DNA from: Thiotrichaceae bacterium
Lineage (GTDB): Bacteria; Pseudomonadota; Gammaproteobacteria; Thiotrichales; Thiotrichaceae
Direction: 5' to 3'
Assembly: GCA_027009095.1 (NCBI GenBank)
Contig: JALVDG010000300.1
Location: forward strand, 1-19,108
DNA: 19,108 nucleotides
Part shown: positions 18,829-19,108 of the stretch, piece after piece
How the letters are laid out: every line of letters starts with the position of its first letter
How positions within the stretch are numbered: position 1 is the first letter of the stretch
Program-made: the position numbers and the translations under genes
Notes under the pieces: generated by a model
Database searches by the model: none
What the model saw: only the letters and a program-made list of their open reading frames with translations
Told to the model about the DNA's origin: nothing

Positions 18829-19108
18829 TGAAAATATCAAATACAGAATTAAGTAAACAGCAGCTAGAAATACTGCATGATGATCCTTTTTATAAAGCTT
18901 ATAAAGGCTACTTTAAGGGAATATTACGCTGGTCACAATTAGATGCATTATGGCAGCAAGTTCTAAAAAATAAAGAATCTAGTTGGTTTGTGTATGCCGT
19001 AGGAGAAACTCCACCAAGGAAAACGGTTACTATAGATGAAGTTGAGCATTTCATTCAGGAGGTAGATCAGTTACTTCGTCGGGAACATGACGAGGATTAT
19101 TGTGGCAT
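18828..19108 (+). CDS. Conserved uncharacterised protein, 3'-truncated by window edge
   Basis: An open frame starts at an ATG sharing one base with the VOC stop codon and runs without a stop to the window end (93 complete codons seen). The product begins MKISNTELSKQQLEILHDD. It contains YKAYKGYFKGILRWSQLDALW, SSWFVYAVGETPP and LLRREHDEDYCG. These segments recall a conserved proteobacterial protein of unknown function, but I cannot name a family with confidence. It has no signal peptide and no membrane segment in the visible part. The TAATG overlap means translational coupling to the VOC protein. Confidence 0.7.
   Translation, partial: MKISNTELSKQQLEILHDDPFYKAYKGYFKGILRWSQLDALWQQVLKNKESSWFVYAVGETPPRKTVTIDEVEHFIQEVDQLLRREHDEDYCG

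Overview
This AT-rich window encodes typical gammaproteobacterial housekeeping genes: leuS followed by an lptE-type lipoprotein gene, an ilvI-ilvH-ilvC cluster with a short (class I) ketol-acid reductoisomerase, clpB, and a chromosomal-type parA-parB pair. It looks like a low-GC gammaproteobacterium chromosome. The species cannot be named from the sequence, and no complete insertion sequence, phage, tRNA, rRNA or CRISPR array was seen.

Region 1 (1-5853, + strand) is a tightly packed series: the 3' part of leuS, lptE, a B12-binding/radical-SAM protein of the DUF4080 type, a small membrane-anchored protein resembling the C-terminal part of SPFH/prohibitin proteins, arfB (rescue of stalled ribosomes), and a small alpha/beta-hydrolase-like protein that overlaps the end of arfB. 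Region 2 (6060-9386, + strand) is the branched-chain amino-acid block: acetohydroxyacid synthase large and small subunits, translationally coupled through a TAATG overlap, then ketol-acid reductoisomerase. It ends in a strong palindromic terminator placed to serve both ilvC and the convergent clpB.

Region 3 (9464-12061, - strand) is the disaggregase gene clpB, with a candidate heat-shock -35 box upstream. After 526 non-coding bases comes a flotillin gene (12588-14162, +). Copies of a short repeat in opposite orientation lie on either side of the flotillin gene; a third copy lies near 18.3 kb. A compact GC-rich hairpin region precedes parA-parB (14479-16142), which is followed closely by an Acetyltransf_6/FemAB-like GNAT protein.

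Region 4 (17115-19108) has a membrane-embedded AraC-type regulator on the - strand, divergent from a two-gene unit on the + strand: a VOC/glyoxalase-like protein and, overlapping it by one base, a conserved uncharacterised protein that runs off the end of the window. The intergenic region between them carries the third repeat copy and a candidate promoter.

Most genes are ordinary. No clear undescribed multi-gene system is visible. The parts most worth a second look are the dispersed repeat around the flotillin gene, the AraC/VOC/uncharacterised unit, and the uncharacterised radical-SAM and SPFH-tail genes behind lptE.
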